DNA from: Novosphingobium lentum NBRC 107847
GTDB taxonomy: Bacteria; Pseudomonadota; Alphaproteobacteria; Sphingomonadales; Sphingomonadaceae
DNA length: 64,000 nt
Assembly (NCBI RefSeq): GCF_001590965.1
Contig: NZ_BCTW01000003.1
Coordinates: forward strand, 124,001-188,000
Direction: 5' to 3'
The notes below the pieces were generated by a model. That model made no database searches. It was not told the DNA's origin and worked only from the letters and a program-made list of their open reading frames with translations. The position numbers and the translations under genes are program-made. Positions 34,478-43,202 of this stretch are shown here, piece by piece (positions within the stretch are counted from its first letter, which is position 1; each line of letters opens with the position of its first letter).

Positions 34478-34641
34478 GGCGCTGGATCTGCCTGTCGTGC
34501 GGCCATGTCTATGACGAGGCGGAGGGCGATCCCGCCAGCGGTATCGCACCCGGCACGCCGTTTGCCGCGCTCCCGCCAGACTGGGAATGCCCGTTCTGCG
34601 GCGCGGCGAAGGACCAGTTCGTGGCGGAGGACGAAGCATGA
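34474..34641 (+). CDS. Rubredoxin
   Basis: A 55-residue iron protein with two CxxC pairs, CLSC (6, 9) and CPFC (39, 42), and the conserved Asp-Trp in PPDWECP. It binds one Fe(Cys)4 and transfers single electrons. Rubredoxins usually serve alkane hydroxylase AlkB. Here the GTG start overlaps the P450 stop, so it probably serves that P450; no rubredoxin or ferredoxin reductase gene is in the window. It overlaps the TetR gene by four bases. Confidence 0.93.
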   Translation: MRRWICLSCGHVYDEAEGDPASGIAPGTPFAALPPDWECPFCGAAKDQFVAEDEA

Positions 34642-35240
34642 AGGCCCCGTCTGCCGCTGCCGGGCGCGAGCGGCTGCTGGACACCGCCGGGCGCCTGTTC
34701 GCTGAACAGGGCTATGAAGCGGTCTCGACCAAGCTGCTGGCGCAAACCGCGGGCCTGACCATCGGCGCGCTGTATCATCACTTCGCCTCCAAGCTGGTGT
34801 TGTACCAGGAGACGTTGCGCCATGCCCTGTCGCGGTTGCCGGTGGTGCCTGCGGACCTGCTCGCGCCGAGTGGGCAGCCCGACACGCAGCTGACGGAGCT
34901 AGTCGCGTGGTTCAGCGCGCTGATCGCTGGCGATTCGCCTGCCGCCGCGCTGCTCAGGCGCGAGCTGCTCGAACCGCATCTCGATCGGCCCTTGTCCGAT
35001 TTCGAGCTGTTCGTTGCCCCGCTGCAGCGGTTCCGCGCGCTGATGGCCGAACTGGCGCCGCTGGCCGATGTCGAGCTGGTCGAAGCCGCGATCATCTCGC
35101 TGACGTTCGGCTTTGCCAACATGCAGGGGCTGCGGCGGCTGTTGCCGGGTTTGCACACCCGGCTGCGCTCGCCGCAGGAAATTGCGCGGCTGGTGACAAG
35201 TCTGGTCTTTACAGGACTGGACAGTCCGGTGTTTGGCTAA
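34638..35240 (+). CDS. TetR-family transcriptional regulator
   Basis: A 200-residue repressor type. The N-terminal helix-turn-helix covers about residues 10-55 with [32 protein letters not shown] and ASKLVLYQE. The ligand-binding C-terminal domain is helical. The ATG at 34638 overlaps the rubredoxin stop (ATGA). It lies inside the operon it may control, and the inverted repeat at 33222 is a candidate operator. The ligand is probably a pathway intermediate or substrate. Confidence 0.95.
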   Translation: MKAPSAAAGRERLLDTAGRLFAEQGYEAVSTKLLAQTAGLTIGALYHHFASKLVLYQETLRHALSRLPVVPADLLAPSGQPDTQLTELVAWFSALIAGDSPAAALLRRELLEPHLDRPLSDFELFVAPLQRFRALMAELAPLADVELVEAAIISLTFGFANMQGLRRLLPGLHTRLRSPQEIARLVTSLVFTGLDSPVFG

Positions 35241-35272
35241 CCGCACGTTACCCTTGCTCGCGGAGTCCTGCC

Positions 35273-35623
35273 TTGTCCGAACGATACCTGTCGCTGATCG
35301 CCGAGGCCGATTTTCCCGAGAGCGAATCGTACGCCGCCGTGGTCGGGGGCTGGTACGTGCTCGCGACCAAGGACGACAAGGGCTACAACGCGCTCAACGA
35401 TCGCTGCACGCACGCGGCCTCGCTGCTGTCGACCGGGCGGATGCGGCGGGGCACGGTGATGTGCCCGCTGCATGGCGCGCGGTTCGAGCTGGCCAGCGGC
35501 AAGTGCATCGGCGGCGCCTATCGCGATTTGCGCATGTTCCCGGTCCGCGTCGTGGACGGGCAGATCGAAGTGGCCGTGCCCGAGGAAAAGCCGAGCATGG
35601 CGGACCTGCCGATCGGGGGTTGA
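35273..35623 (+). CDS. Rieske-type [2Fe-2S] ferredoxin
   Basis: A 116-residue ferredoxin. The cluster ligands are C45xH47 (DRCTHAAS) and C64xxH67 (VMCPLHGARF), as in BphF-like Rieske ferredoxins. The TTG at 35273 has CGGAG seven bases upstream, and no ATG is available in this frame near the start. It lies 32 bases after the TetR gene on the plus strand. It ends base-to-base with the convergent Rieske oxygenase alpha gene, which it probably feeds with electrons. No reductase is seen in the window. Confidence 0.93.
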   Translation: MSERYLSLIAEADFPESESYAAVVGGWYVLATKDDKGYNALNDRCTHAASLLSTGRMRRGTVMCPLHGARFELASGKCIGGAYRDLRMFPVRVVDGQIEVAVPEEKPSMADLPIGG

Positions 35624-37021
35624 TCATGTGGCCTGCACCACCGGCCCCCGCGCCAGATAGCTGTCGAGCACCTGATGCAGCTGGCGCAGACGCACTTCCT
35701 GATAGCGTGCGTACACGATCTGATCATGCCCGCCCGCGCGCAGGCCCGCCTGCAGCCGCGCGAGACCTTCGGTGTCCTGATCGTAGATCTGCCCCAGCCA
35801 CGGCGGAAACACGCCGGACTGGGAATAGGCGGTGTCGTCCGCCAGTTCGATGATTTCGACCGGCGGGGGGACTTCCTCGCCCTCGGGCAGCGGTTCGAAC
35901 AGGTAGAAGTCGTAGGTCGTCCTGTTCGGATCGGCAGCATCGGGGGTGAAACGGTAGAGGTAGGGGTAGAACGTGGAGCGGAACAGCACCACGTTGGGAA
36001 AGATCGAATACTGCATCGCGTCGAGCAGCTCGGTATCCGAAATCGCCGGGGTGGCAGGATTGCTGCGCAGCATTTGCGCCAGAAACGCGCGCGCGGTTGC
36101 GTCTTCGGACAACACCGGCACGTCCGCCTCCGGCCCCATGATCGTCTGCATCGCGGCGGCGAGGATGTCCTGTTCGGAAATGTCGCGCGGGTACTGGTCG
36201 CTCTTGATCCCCAGCGGCTGGAGCATCCGCGACATGTGCGGCTGATCGGGCCAGACATCGTATTGCGCGCTGGTATCGCCGCCGAACGGCAGTGCCTGCG
36301 GGTGGATGCCGACAAGGTGGAATGCCTCGATGAACGTCTCGATGCAGGCCTTCCAGTTGGCATGCATCGTCTTGCGCAGGATTTTGGCGGCATAACGCTT
36401 GCCGTGGTCCCATGCGGCAAAGTCGGTCAGCATCCGGCCGAGATACTGATCGAGCGGCGGCGCGGCGGGATCGTGGTTGACGAACACGAACCCCTGCCAT
36501 TCCTCGGCGCGCACCGCCGGCAAGGACAAGTCGCGGCTTTCGGCCTCGGCAAAATCCCAGCGCGAGGGAATATGCGCCAGCGAGCCGTCGAGGTGCCACG
36601 AAAAGCTGTGGAACGGGCAGGTGATCCTGGCCACGGCGCCATCGCCCACACACAGCTTCATGCCGCGATGCGGGCAGGAATTGCGAAACGCGCGGATCGT
36701 GCCCGCGTCGTCGCGCACCACGATCAGCGAGCCAAGCGGGCCTTCGTACGTGATGAAATCGCCCGCTTCGGGCACCTGTTCGACGCGTGCGGCAAGATAC
36801 CACACGCGCGACCACATCGCCTCGCGCTCGGCTTGTGCGAATGCCGGATCGAGGTAGCGCGTGCGATCGACCGCGTCGACCGCGACTTCGCTGGGTGCGA
36901 CTTCGGTGAAAATCGGCAGTGGCGGCACGGCATCGCGCGCGATTACCTGCTGATAGGTCGGCGCCTGAGCCGCACGGTGCGGCGCGACGCGGGCAGAAGA
37001 CGGCGCATCGGCGGTCAGCAC
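35624..37021 (-). CDS. Rieske oxygenase alpha subunit (1)
   Basis: A 465-residue terminal oxygenase. The Rieske cluster ligands are C116xH118 and C135xxH138 (SCPHRGMKL, TCPFHSF). The mononuclear iron site is in ETFIEAFHLVGIHP with H235 and H240. At the bridging position three residues before the first His there is Glu232 instead of the usual Asp, as in carnitine monooxygenase CntA. Alpha-only organisation is likely, as no beta subunit gene is adjacent. The GTG at 37021 has GGAGCAGG upstream and overlaps the stop of the ligase gene. It hydroxylates or demethylates an unknown substrate. Confidence 0.93.
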   Translation of the reverse strand: MLTADAPSSARVAPHRAAQAPTYQQVIARDAVPPLPIFTEVAPSEVAVDAVDRTRYLDPAFAQAEREAMWSRVWYLAARVEQVPEAGDFITYEGPLGSLIVVRDDAGTIRAFRNSCPHRGMKLCVGDGAVARITCPFHSFSWHLDGSLAHIPSRWDFAEAESRDLSLPAVRAEEWQGFVFVNHDPAAPPLDQYLGRMLTDFAAWDHGKRYAAKILRKTMHANWKACIETFIEAFHLVGIHPQALPFGGDTSAQYDVWPDQPHMSRMLQPLGIKSDQYPRDISEQDILAAAMQTIMGPEADVPVLSEDATARAFLAQMLRSNPATPAISDTELLDAMQYSIFPNVVLFRSTFYPYLYRFTPDAADPNRTTYDFYLFEPLPEGEEVPPPVEIIELADDTAYSQSGVFPPWLGQIYDQDTEGLARLQAGLRAGGHDQIVYARYQEVRLRQLHQVLDSYLARGPVVQAT

Positions 37022-38598
37022 GAAACCTGCTCCAGCATTTGTTCGCGCAGCTTGCCGCGCTGGACTTTGCCCGATGCGGTGCGCGGCAAGCCGTCGCTCG
37101 CGAAGAGCTGACGCGGCAACTTGAACCCGGCGATCAGCGGCTTGAGGAACGCGGCGATCGCCTCGGCATCAACGCTGGCGCCTGCGCGCGATTCGATCGC
37201 GGCGCACACGCGCTCGCCCCACACCGCATCGGGCAGGCCGAACACCGCGCAATCCGCCACGGCAGGATGTTCGCGCAGCACCGCCTCGACTTCGGCGGGG
37301 TATACGTTTTCACCGCCGGTCACGATCATGTCCTTGATCCGGTCGGTCAGCGTCAGGAAGCCCTCGGCGTCGATCTTGCCGCCATCGCCGGTGCGATACC
37401 AGCCATCGACGATCGCGGCGGCGGTCTGTTCGGGGCGGTTGGCGTAGCCGAGCATCATCGTTGGCCCGCGCGTCCAGATTTCACCCGCCACCCCGCGCTC
37501 GACCACATGGCCGTCGGCATCACGGATCTGGATCGCCGAACCCGGCAGCACGCGCCCGACCGAGCGCAGCAGGTGCGGGCGGGCCGGATCGTGGTCCCCG
37601 GGCGGCAGGATTGAGATCGTGCCCGACATCTCGGTCATCCCGAAATACTGGAGGAACCGGCAGCCGATTTCCGCAATCCCGCGCGCGAGCAGCGGCGGGT
37701 CCATCGGCGCGGCGCCATAATGGATGCCCTTGAGGTGCGTCGCGCGGACGTTGCGCGCCAGCATCTCTCCGATCAGCCCGCGCACCAGTTGCGGCACCAT
37801 GAACGTGCGGGTGACATCTTCCGCCAGGCACAAGTCGAGCAGCGCGGCGGGCGTCAGGTCGTTGGTCAGCACCACGGTGCAGCCGCGATGCAGCCCGCAC
37901 AGAGCCCAGCTGATCCCGCCGATGTGGAACAGCGGCAGCGGCGACAGCAGCACTTCGTCATCGCCCCAGTCGTCGAACCCGCCCTGGTCGGCCTCCATCT
38001 GCCGCGCCAGCGCCAGCGCCTGTTCTGCGATCTGGACACCCTTGGGCTGGCCGGTGGTGCCGCTGGTATAAAGCATCAGCGCAACGCCGCCGAAGGTGCC
38101 GCCCATGAGAGGATCGGCAGGGTCGGCATCGGTTGTGACCAACAGTGCTGGAAGATCGTCGGGTGCGGGCCCGTCCGTAACGATAACCGGAATGTGCCCG
38201 GTGTTGGCCTCTGCGATCGCGGGCGTGAACGCCGTGTCGGCAAACACCGCCCGCGCCCCGCTGTCGGCCAGCAGGAACGCCAGCTCGCGCGGTTTGAGCC
38301 GCCAGTTGAGCGGCACGAGCACAAGGCCCGACCGCATCGCCGCGAGCATCACCGCGATGAAATCGGGGTTGTTGATCCCGATCCATGCAATGCGATCACC
38401 GGGTGCCAGTCCGCGCGCCGCGAACAGCCGGATCGCGGCGCGTGTCCGCCGGTCGAGTTCGGCAAACGAGACGCGGCGATGACCCAGCACCAGCGCCGGG
38501 TGGTCTGCGCGGCTATCTCCGAACCCGGCGATCAGCGCCGTTTCGCGCGGGACATCATGGCGCGAAAGCGGTGGCCCTTCGATGTGGGCAAGCGCCAT
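37015..38598 (-). CDS. AMP-forming acyl-CoA synthetase/ligase
   Basis: A 527-residue member of the ANL superfamily. The P-loop is YTSGTTGQPKG, the A8-like hinge is GWYRTGDGGKID and DRIKDMIVTGGENVYP, and the C-terminal catalytic Lys is in PRTASGKVQRG. It adenylates a carboxylic acid and forms a CoA thioester. Its position between two Rieske oxygenases suggests activation of a ring-derived or side-chain carboxylate before beta-oxidation. The gene starts seven bases after the upstream Rieske gene stop. The family is secure; the substrate is inference. Confidence 0.95.
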   Translation of the reverse strand: MALAHIEGPPLSRHDVPRETALIAGFGDSRADHPALVLGHRRVSFAELDRRTRAAIRLFAARGLAPGDRIAWIGINNPDFIAVMLAAMRSGLVLVPLNWRLKPRELAFLLADSGARAVFADTAFTPAIAEANTGHIPVIVTDGPAPDDLPALLVTTDADPADPLMGGTFGGVALMLYTSGTTGQPKGVQIAEQALALARQMEADQGGFDDWGDDEVLLSPLPLFHIGGISWALCGLHRGCTVVLTNDLTPAALLDLCLAEDVTRTFMVPQLVRGLIGEMLARNVRATHLKGIHYGAAPMDPPLLARGIAEIGCRFLQYFGMTEMSGTISILPPGDHDPARPHLLRSVGRVLPGSAIQIRDADGHVVERGVAGEIWTRGPTMMLGYANRPEQTAAAIVDGWYRTGDGGKIDAEGFLTLTDRIKDMIVTGGENVYPAEVEAVLREHPAVADCAVFGLPDAVWGERVCAAIESRAGASVDAEAIAAFLKPLIAGFKLPRQLFASDGLPRTASGKVQRGKLREQMLEQVSC

Positions 38599-38604
38599 GC
38601 GCGA

Positions 38605-40002
38605 TCAGACCCCGCACAGCCGGGCCAGCCGCGCGTGGAACGCGTGGAGGCGGCTTTCCTGATACAATCCGAAGTTGACGAACTTGGTTTCGGGCGATCC
38701 GGACTGGCAGCCCTGCTGCACGCGGGGAACGTTGCTCTGGTCCTGATCGAACACTTCGTCGAACAGCCCGAAGCCGACGTTGTGCGCCTGGTAGGTCTCG
38801 TCGAAATCGAGATCGATGCGGCGCGCAGCCGGCGGGCGCTGGCCACCGGCGGGCATCGGCAGCAGGAACCGCACGTCCATGATGCAGGCGTTGGGATCAT
38901 CGCCCAGCGGCATGAACTGATACCACAGCGGCGCCCCTTCGCCGTGCCACGGGAAGAAGTTGGGGAACATGAAATACTGCGCCGCGTCGAGCATTTCGGT
39001 GTCGGACTTGTCCGCACAATCGACCCCGGTCATCGCGGTGAGTACCTTGCGCCGCCACTCTGCGGCGAACGCGCGGTCAAGGTTTTCGATGGTGTCGAAG
39101 TCGGGCAACTCCATGCCCGGCGGGGTCACCGACGTTATCGTCTCGATCACCGCGCGGCGCGCGTCGGCCTGATGGCCAAGCTCGGGGCTGGGCACCGCGC
39201 TGGGCGTGGTCGAGCGGCTGACTTGCGCATGTTCGTCCTCCCACACATCGTACTGGGTGGAACTGTCACCGTTCCACGCCTGCGCCTGCGGATGCGTTTC
39301 GGACAAGTGCCAGCCTTCGAGGAACGCCTCGGCGGTGGTCTTCCAGTTGGCACGCACTTTCTTGCGCACATGCACCGCCGTCCAGCGGTTGGCGTAATCG
39401 TAATCCTTGAAGTGTTCGGGCAGCACCCCCAGCGCATCCTTCAGCGGGCCGCAACCGGCATCGGGATTGATGAAGATATTGCCGCCCCAAGTGTCGCACG
39501 GCACTTCCGGCAGTGCCATCTTCTCCTGCTTGATGCCGGGGAAGTCCCACAGGCCGGGCAGGTGCTTGGGGCTGCCGTCGACGTTCCAGGTCCAGGCGTG
39601 GAACGGGCAGCGGATCTGTTCGCCCGCGCCATAATCGGTGCACAGCTTGGTGCCGCGATGAAGGCACGAATTCCACAGCGCCTTGAAGCTGTCCGGCCCG
39701 CTGCGCACGATGATGAACGACATGGTGCCGACGGCGTATTCCACCCGGTCACCCACTTCGGGGATTTCCTCTGCGCGCGCGGCGATCTGCCAGCACTTCT
39801 TCCACACGTTGTCCATTTCGAGTTGGGCGAACGCGGGATCGTAGTAGCGGCTGCGCGGCACCGGGCCGACATCGACGAAATCCTCGCCACGCGCGGTCGC
39901 CCACGCTGGCACGGCGCGCGCATCGGCCTTGAGCAACTCCTGGTAGGTGGGGCTGACCGGGGTGCTTGTACCCTGCTGGATGGTGCCGATGTCGATTTTC
40001 AT
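38605..40002 (-). CDS. Rieske oxygenase alpha subunit (2)
   Basis: A 465-residue oxygenase, a paralogue of the one at 35624. The Rieske ligands are C113xH115 and C132xxH135 (SCLHRGTKL, RCPFHAWTW). The mononuclear site is EAFLEGWHLSETH with H232 and H237, and Glu229 in the bridging position. The ATG at 40002 follows GGAGAG. It heads the three-gene unit oxygenase, CoA ligase, oxygenase. The two enzymes may act on successive intermediates or on related substrates. Confidence 0.93.
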   Translation of the reverse strand: MKIDIGTIQQGTSTPVSPTYQELLKADARAVPAWATARGEDFVDVGPVPRSRYYDPAFAQLEMDNVWKKCWQIAARAEEIPEVGDRVEYAVGTMSFIIVRSGPDSFKALWNSCLHRGTKLCTDYGAGEQIRCPFHAWTWNVDGSPKHLPGLWDFPGIKQEKMALPEVPCDTWGGNIFINPDAGCGPLKDALGVLPEHFKDYDYANRWTAVHVRKKVRANWKTTAEAFLEGWHLSETHPQAQAWNGDSSTQYDVWEDEHAQVSRSTTPSAVPSPELGHQADARRAVIETITSVTPPGMELPDFDTIENLDRAFAAEWRRKVLTAMTGVDCADKSDTEMLDAAQYFMFPNFFPWHGEGAPLWYQFMPLGDDPNACIMDVRFLLPMPAGGQRPPAARRIDLDFDETYQAHNVGFGLFDEVFDQDQSNVPRVQQGCQSGSPETKFVNFGLYQESRLHAFHARLARLCGV

Positions 40003-40082
40003 GTGTCTCTCCACGTGTCCGGCCATGTGTCCGGGCCGAGCGGGACTCGGGCGGACCTGCTTGTGACGGCTTGGGGAGATCG

Positions 40083-40099
40083 TAATATACCGAACGATC
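40083..40099. promoter_or_regulatory. Candidate operator resembling the ACCGAnCGnTCGGT site
   Basis: ATATACCGAACGATC precedes the Rieske operon start (40002) by about 85 bases. On the opposite strand it reads CGTTCGGTATATTACG, matching 13 of 16 bases of CGATCGGTATGTCACG before the P450-rubredoxin-TetR operon. Shared control is inference. Confidence 0.35.
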
Positions 40100-40126
40100 T
40101 CTGGCAACGGCGGATTGGCCGGTCGG

Positions 40127-40387
40127 TCAGGCGATAGCGATCATCGTGATCAACGTGCCGAGAATCACCACGATCCAGCCGTCGAGCAACAGGCGCAATG
40201 GCAGCGGCGCGCGGGCCACGTCCATGAACTGGCGCACAACGATGCGCACCTTGATGAACGCGATCGCCAGCACGGCGGCGGCGACCACCGTGGGCGAGGC
40301 CAGCGCGGCGGCGCCCCGGAACGACAGCAGCGTCAGCGCGACCAGCAGCAGCCACCAACTGGCAAGGCGTCTTTCGTGGGTGTCCAA
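40127..40387 (-). CDS. Cytochrome oxidase subunit IV/NorF-like membrane protein
   Basis: An 86-residue protein with three membrane helices (WWLLLVALTLLSF, VVAAAVLAIAFI, LLLDGWIVVILGTLI) and the KVRIVVRQFMDV segment seen in the subunit IV family, which includes NorF. The start is uncertain: a TTG at 40387 gives a short overlap-free gene; a GTG at 40432 inside the upstream gene would add 15 residues. It forms a pair with the NorE-like gene. No catalytic nitric oxide reductase or cytochrome oxidase gene is present nearby. Confidence 0.72.
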   Translation of the reverse strand: MDTHERRLASWWLLLVALTLLSFRGAAALASPTVVAAAVLAIAFIKVRIVVRQFMDVARAPLPLRLLLDGWIVVILGTLITMIAIA

Positions 40388-40392
40388 CGCGC

Positions 40393-40968
40393 CTATCCCA
40401 CCAGGTAGATCAGCGCGAACAGCACGATCCACAGCAGATCGACCAAGTGCCAGAACGTGGCGCCGCTTTCGATTGCGACCATCCGCTGCGCCGCGCCGGG
40501 ACGGGCCGCGACCCCGCGCATGAACGCGAGCACCCCTACGCCCAGCAGCACGTGGAGCAAGTGGATCGCGGTGAATGCGAAGTAGAGCATGAAGAACGTG
40601 CTCGAGCCGAAGCCGATGCCCGCTTGGATTTTTGCACTGTATTCCAGCGCCTTGATCGCGCCGAACAGCAGCCCGCAGCCCATCGCGCCGAGCAGCAGCG
40701 CCGGTGCGCCCGGCCGCTCTGCGCGCACGCGGTGAACCGCCATCGCCACCAGCAGGCTGCTCGTCAGCAGCACCAGAGTGTTGACCAGCCCCAGCCGCAC
40801 GTCGAGAAGCTGGCGGCCCGCCGCAAACGTCGCCGGGTCCAGACCGCGATAGTACGCGAACATCACGAAGAACGTGGAGAACACCATCAGGTCGCCCAGG
40901 ATCAGCACCCAGACGCCCGGCTCACCCGGAACGTGCCCCTTGGTTGGCAGCCCCTCAGCTTGCGGCAT
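40393..40968 (-). CDS. Heme-copper oxidase subunit III/NorE-like protein
   Basis: A 191-residue protein with five membrane helices. It has GVWVLILGDLMVFSTFF in the first helix, the conserved KALEYSAKI, then FTAIHLLHVLLG and FWHLVDLLWIVLF, all typical of subunit III/NorE. NorE helps nitric oxide reductase in denitrifiers; here no NorC or NorB is present, so it may serve another oxidase or an oxygenase cluster. The ATG at 40968 overlaps the 3' end of the upstream membrane-protein gene by 14 bases. Confidence 0.85.
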   Translation of the reverse strand: MPQAEGLPTKGHVPGEPGVWVLILGDLMVFSTFFVMFAYYRGLDPATFAAGRQLLDVRLGLVNTLVLLTSSLLVAMAVHRVRAERPGAPALLLGAMGCGLLFGAIKALEYSAKIQAGIGFGSSTFFMLYFAFTAIHLLHVLLGVGVLAFMRGVAARPGAAQRMVAIESGATFWHLVDLLWIVLFALIYLVG

Positions 40969-41656
40969 CGGCTTCCTGACGGGTGAGGGCGGCGAGCAGC
41001 GACCATGACATGACCGAGATCCACGTCCCGAAGATCACGAACGGAAACCAGAACACGAACAGGCCATTCCACGCGAACGGCCCGGTCTTGGGCAGAAACG
41101 CGATCGCGCCGAGTTCGAACATCAGCGCCGCCCAGATCGTGAGGTAGCCGATCCAGCGGGGGAAGGGCGATTTGGCGTCCTGCACCCGGCCCAGGCACAG
41201 CCATGCGATCGCAACGTTCTGGAAGATGAAATACTGGTCGGTCGTCACCAGGATCAGGTTGGCGATTTCATGGATTGCGGTGGTGATCTCGGGCGGGCGG
41301 CTTGGATTGAACGCGGCGATGCCCCAGAATATCGGCGGCAGCACCAGAAAGATCGACATCATCAACCCGCCGCACAACTGTAGGATCGCCAGGATCGGCA
41401 CGCCCTTTTCCAGCCGTGCCATCTGCACCGCGATGACCACCGCGATCGGCACCGGAAACGCGCTGGCCCACGACAGGATCATCGCGCCCAGCCGCACGCG
41501 GGTGGCGTTTTCGGTATAGAACGCAGCGACTTGCTCGGGCGTCCAGGTGGCGGGCGGCAAGGGCAGCAGGCCGATCAGGAAGTAATAGCTCAAGCCGAAG
41601 ATCAGCATGAACGCCAGCGTCCACCAGATCATGATGCGTTGTGCCCGGATCGTCAT
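40955..41656 (-). CDS. Integral membrane protein, paralogue of the protein at 1175-1864
   Basis: A 233-residue protein with about six membrane segments. It shares with the protein at 1175 the block FPRWIGYLTIWA ... TGPFAWNGLFVFW and overall spacing. It begins the three-gene operon with NorE- and NorF-like genes. Function is unknown. Its link to both respiratory-type accessory genes and, in the other copy, an SDR group suggests a membrane role in the same pathway. Confidence 0.72.
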   Translation of the reverse strand: MTIRAQRIMIWWTLAFMLIFGLSYYFLIGLLPLPPATWTPEQVAAFYTENATRVRLGAMILSWASAFPVPIAVVIAVQMARLEKGVPILAILQLCGGLMMSIFLVLPPIFWGIAAFNPSRPPEITTAIHEIANLILVTTDQYFIFQNVAIAWLCLGRVQDAKSPFPRWIGYLTIWAALMFELGAIAFLPKTGPFAWNGLFVFWFPFVIFGTWISVMSWSLLAALTRQEADAAS

Positions 41657-41829
41657 CGCGCCGTCTCCCCCATGCGGTCTGGCCGCGTTTCGCGCCGTCG
41701 CGATCGGGCTGATCGGCCCCTTGCGTATCGGTCGCTAGCTTACTACCATCGTGCCATCGGCGTTGTCACGCCAAAGTTCCGGCCCGCCAGCGGTCGACTG
41801 CGTGACACCGGCTTTGCGGGAGAGACACG

Positions 41830-42405
41830 ATGAGCCGCTTTTTCGGAGCTGCCGAGCACGCCGCGTTCGTCGTGCCGGATTTCGATGCCACGGTAAACCG
41901 GCTGATCGAGGCGGGAATCGGCCCGGTGTTCACCATGCGCCGCATCCGTGTTCCCGCGCGTTTCCGGGGCGAACGCCACGATCCGCTGTTCTCGGCCGCG
42001 TTCGTCTACACCGGTGCGATGCAGTACGAATTCATCGCGCAGCATGATGATACGCCATCCGGCTACAAGGAATTCCTTGAGCGCAAGCCCGAGGGCGGGA
42101 TGCACCACACCGCCTATTTCGCGCCGCAGGGGTTCGACGCCGCGCTGGCCGATGCCAAGGCGCAGGGCACCGAATTCACCATCGTGCAGGAATTCATCGA
42201 CCCGACCGGCACCGCCTATGAAATCTATGTCGAGCCGACCGGTTCGGCCGATCCGCTGCTCGCGCAGCTGATGATCGCAGGGCCGATGGAGCCGTTCTTC
42301 AAGGAGATGGAGCGCATTGCCGCGTCGTGGGACGGCAGCGAGCCCGAGCGCGATGCGCTGAAGATGATCCCGCCCGGGATGGTCCCGCCGACGGAGCCGG
42401 CATGA
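41830..42405 (+). CDS. Vicinal oxygen chelate (glyoxalase-like) protein
   Basis: A 191-residue protein with two beta-alpha-beta-beta-beta units. Unit 1 starts EHAAFVVPDFDATVNRL, and unit 2 contains MHHTAYFAPQGFDAALADAK with FIDPTGTAYEIYVEPTG. The first unit resembles methylmalonyl-CoA epimerase-type (Glyoxalase_4) proteins. Metal ligands appear to be His (H10), Glu (E69-like) and His/Glu in the second unit. It begins an operon of five genes leading to the second sulfotransferase module. The ATG overlap with the next SDR is ATGA. Confidence 0.8.
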   Translation: MSRFFGAAEHAAFVVPDFDATVNRLIEAGIGPVFTMRRIRVPARFRGERHDPLFSAAFVYTGAMQYEFIAQHDDTPSGYKEFLERKPEGGMHHTAYFAPQGFDAALADAKAQGTEFTIVQEFIDPTGTAYEIYVEPTGSADPLLAQLMIAGPMEPFFKEMERIAASWDGSEPERDALKMIPPGMVPPTEPA

Positions 42406-43163
42406 TGGGCTGGCCCGACGTCGCCTATGACTTCAACAGCGCGGCGGTGGTGGTCACCGGGGGCACCGGCGGCCTGGGCGGAGCGGTCGCCGCCGCATTC
42501 CGCGACGCCGGGGCGCAGGTCACGATCACCGGCACGCGCGGCGGGCCGGACGATTACGACGAAGACCTGTCCGGTTTTGACTACAAGCAGCTGGACGTCG
42601 AGGACCGCGCCGCGATCGACCGGTTCGCGGGCACGCTCGACCGGCTCGATGTGCTGGTCAATTCGGCCGGCATCGCGCTGTATGCGCTGGGCCTGGACGA
42701 GTACGATCCCGACGTGTTCGAGCGCGCGGTGGCGATGCACCTGACCGGCGTGTACCGCCTGACCATGCGCTGCGAACCGCTGCTGCTGGCGAGCAAACGC
42801 CCGGGCGGCGCGTCGGTGGTCAGCATGGCGTCGATGAGCAGCTTCTTCGGCATCGACATCGTGCCCGGCTACGGCGCAGGCAAGTCGGGCCTTGTCGGGA
42901 TGACCCGCGTGCTGGCGGTCCACTGGGGCAAGGCGGCGATCCGGGTCAATGCGCTCGCGGTCGGCCTGGCCCGCAGCAAGATGACCGGGCCGGTCTTCGA
43001 TATGCCCGATGTCAACGATGCGATGCTCGCCCGCGTGCCGATGGGGCGGCATGGCGAAGGGGAGGACGTGGCCGGTGCCGCGCTATTCCTGTCCAGTTCT
43101 GCAGCATCCTGGATCACGGGCCAGGTGCTGGCCGTCGACGGCGGGTTTTCCATCGCGGGCTGA
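42402..43163 (+). CDS. Short-chain dehydrogenase/reductase
   Basis: A 253-residue SDR. The cofactor loop is TGGTGGLG, NSAG replaces NNAG at strand 4, and the catalytic residues are Ser in SMASMS and YGAGK. The C-terminal part has WITGQVLAVDGG. The ATG at 42402 overlaps the stop of the VOC gene. The next SDR gene starts 39 bases downstream. Confidence 0.92.
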   Translation: MMGWPDVAYDFNSAAVVVTGGTGGLGGAVAAAFRDAGAQVTITGTRGGPDDYDEDLSGFDYKQLDVEDRAAIDRFAGTLDRLDVLVNSAGIALYALGLDEYDPDVFERAVAMHLTGVYRLTMRCEPLLLASKRPGGASVVSMASMSSFFGIDIVPGYGAGKSGLVGMTRVLAVHWGKAAIRVNALAVGLARSKMTGPVFDMPDVNDAMLARVPMGRHGEGEDVAGAALFLSSSAASWITGQVLAVDGGFSIAG

Positions 43164-43202
43164 CCGCACCCGAACGCCACCCAACACAGGACACGCATCA
43201 CC

